Shown one piece after another: positions 62,707-64,000 of a DNA stretch of 64,000 bases (position 1 is its first letter; each line of letters begins with the position of its first letter). The notes under the pieces were generated by a model that made no database searches, was not told the origin of the DNA, and saw only the letters and a program-made list of their open reading frames with translations. Source of the DNA: Bog-113 sp963752695 (GTDB taxonomy: Bacteria; Acidobacteriota; Terriglobia; Bryobacterales; Bryobacteraceae); NCBI GenBank assembly GCA_963752695.1, contig CAVVZB010000001.1:372001-436000 (forward strand). The letters run 5' to 3'. Position numbers and translations under genes: made by a program.

Positions 62707-64000
62707 ATGCTCACCGGCGCTGTGCAACGCCACAGCTGGGTTCTTAAAATCATTCAACCGATCCTGATCGGCTTTCTCGCGCTCGCGACAGCGCTCGTTG
62801 TCTCGGTAAGAACCGAACTGTCGTTTCTGCTCGTTGAAGTCCTTCTTCTGGTGATCGTCATGGTGGTCTCCAAGGCAGAAGTCCCGAAGCCCATTGTCGC
62901 CTACATCGTCGCCGACCACCTTTGTCAGTTTTTTTAAGCGGTTTATCTTTCTTTGGGCGCCGCAGCCGCTCACGGTCTATTACGCCGTCCAACTATTGCC
63001 TTCTGTCTTCTTGGCTGCAGCGATGCTGGTCATTGTTCGCGCCCTTACCCAAAGCCGAATTACTCTGAGTTCGAAAATGTTCATGGGCTATGCGGGAGTG
63101 GCAATCCTTGCATCGTTGTTGAATGCGAAGGCAGTACCTCTTCAGGCTGGGGTGGGCGGTGCCTATCAAGATTTGATTCTGGTGTGCGCCATTTTTGCCG
63201 GAATGATGGTTCCGCTCAGTATATTCACCAGCTTGGGCCGCGTGTTTGCTGCATTGATTCTCATTTCCGTGCCCTATGGTGTTTATCAGTTCGCCACCGG
63301 ACCGACATTCATGGATCGCACATGGGCAGAGGCTCTCCATGACACTTCAATGGAGGCAGCCAAAGTCTACCTGGCAATGACTGTCACCGGCAGCGAATTC
63401 CGCGCCTACTCGTATTACGCGGATCATACAACCTGGGGCCTCTTCCTCGCCTTGGCCGTAATCGCGGTGATCATCTCAGCCACGCTTGGCATGTTTCCGC
63501 GAAGATGGCTCTGGGTAGTGGTTCCGATGGGTATGCTCGGTCTTGTGATTTGCCAGACCCGCACGGCCTGGCTTGGTTTGTTAGGTACCTTTGTCGTTTA
63601 TCGAATCATCACCACGCGCCTGCTGCGACGTCCCATGCTGCTCATCATTGGAGTGCTCTCTTCGTTCGCAGTGGTGGTGACATTAGGAGACTACGTCACC
63701 CGCAACGTCAACGTGGGAGTTTTCTCTAGCGCCCTTCTGACCCGCTACGCCACGGTTGGGACCATGGCGGCTCGGACGTCCGCCTGGAAGCTCTTCGCCC
63801 GAAATCTTCCCGCGCATTGGCTGCTAGGGACTGGTTTCGGATTCGCCACCGCCGAGCGGAACGTCTCCCTGAGCGACGAGGTTTTCTCTCATAACATGTA
63901 CGTGGAAATTCTGGTCACTGCCGGCTTGCCTGGACTCCTTCTATTTCTCGGCTTTTTCTATTACTGGATTAAGGAGGCATTCTGGGTCGCAAGGGTGGGG
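62707..64000 (+). CDS. O-antigen ligase/polymerase (Wzy_C) protein, frame broken once, runs off the window
   Basis: The first 76 codons from ATG 62707 encode two hydrophobic helices and end at a TAA at 62935-62937, immediately after a run of seven T (62929-62935). One base forward, the frame beginning FFKRFIFLWAPQPLTVYYAV is open without a stop to base 64000 (~356 residues) with about eight helices and the Wzy_C marks CQTRTAWLGLLGTF, LGTGFGF and HNMYVEILVTAGLPGLLLFL. The simplest reading is one protein with an indel in the T run. Start site has no clear ribosome-binding site, and the 3' end is missing. The protein would attach or polymerise surface glycan at the periplasmic side. Confidence 0.75.

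Noticed and set aside
62929..62938. Programmed -1 ribosomal frameshift at the T-run of the ligase
   Set aside because: The T-run resembles a slippery site, but restoring the frame needs +1 (or -2), not -1, and no downstream stem was evident.
62953..63342. Cys- and Arg-rich frame within the ligase gene
   Set aside because: It shares the frame of the N-terminal part but lacks hydrophobic helices; the neighbouring frame encodes the clear Wzy_C protein over the same bases.
1..64000. CRISPR arrays, insertion sequences and toxin-antitoxin pairs
   Set aside because: I looked for regularly spaced direct repeats, transposase motifs and small paired genes and found none that could be supported.

Overview
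The window looks like a stretch of chromosome from a GC-rich, Gram-negative soil-type bacterium of the phylum Acidobacteriota, most likely the Solibacter/Bryobacter lineage. This is inferred from the C-terminal domain of the secreted protein at 46264-48198, which matches the family first named from Solibacter (TIGR03437), from the SBBP-repeat and DUF885 proteins, and from lipid A genes (lpxB). No phage, insertion sequence, CRISPR array or plasmid function is visible. Gene density is high and convergent neighbours often share their last bases.

Layout. 1-1269 is the 3' half of a penicillin acylase-type hydrolase. 1279-3515 holds divergent trpS and an RlmD/TrmA-type RNA methyltransferase. 9569-3512 (minus) is a four-gene operon for a 2-oxoacid:ferredoxin oxidoreductase: a GltD-like flavoprotein with two 4Fe-4S clusters, the alpha and beta subunits, and an orphan nitrate/sulfonate-type ABC ATPase. 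9570-9899 carries a remnant of an FG-GAP protein. 9900-16195 has a DUF1998-type helicase, an unknown gene, lpxB and an M1-peptidase-like protein that has lost its zinc site. 20124-16192 (minus) is gmd, a frameshifted GDP-fucose synthase and a GH133 glycogen debranching enzyme. 22886-20175 is an SBBP-repeat surface protein. 22973-25461 is hemD followed by a compact F0 ATP synthase set (AtpZ-like, AtpI, AtpB, AtpE). A DUF885 protein, GlgX and RsgA follow. 30414-33643 is a signalling island: hybrid kinase, SpoIIE-type phosphatase and STAS protein.

33716-40360 holds an AI-2E-type permease with an extra soluble domain, a tRNA-Ile2(CAU), an alginate-export-type barrel, a secreted protein and a NarX/NarL-type pair. 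40442-46175 is a complete tripartite RND efflux operon. 46264-53384 contains secreted and housekeeping genes: the TIGR03437 protein, a PQQ-type sugar dehydrogenase, a DHH phosphoesterase whose end runs over tRNA-Leu, a STELLO-like glycosyltransferase and YifB. 53403-55292 is a hybrid kinase whose phospho-accepting histidine is replaced by glycine. 60745-55322 encodes a 1,807-residue secreted mosaic with collagen-like repeats, a pectin-lyase-like fold, a LamG-like domain and an SGNH hydrolase. A membrane glycosyltransferase and an O-antigen ligase split by a frameshift close the window.

The most unusual points are the giant mosaic protein beside surface-polysaccharide genes, two enzymes that keep their fold but have lost catalytic residues (M1-like protein and histidine kinase), and frameshifts confined to two polysaccharide genes (GDP-fucose synthase and ligase).
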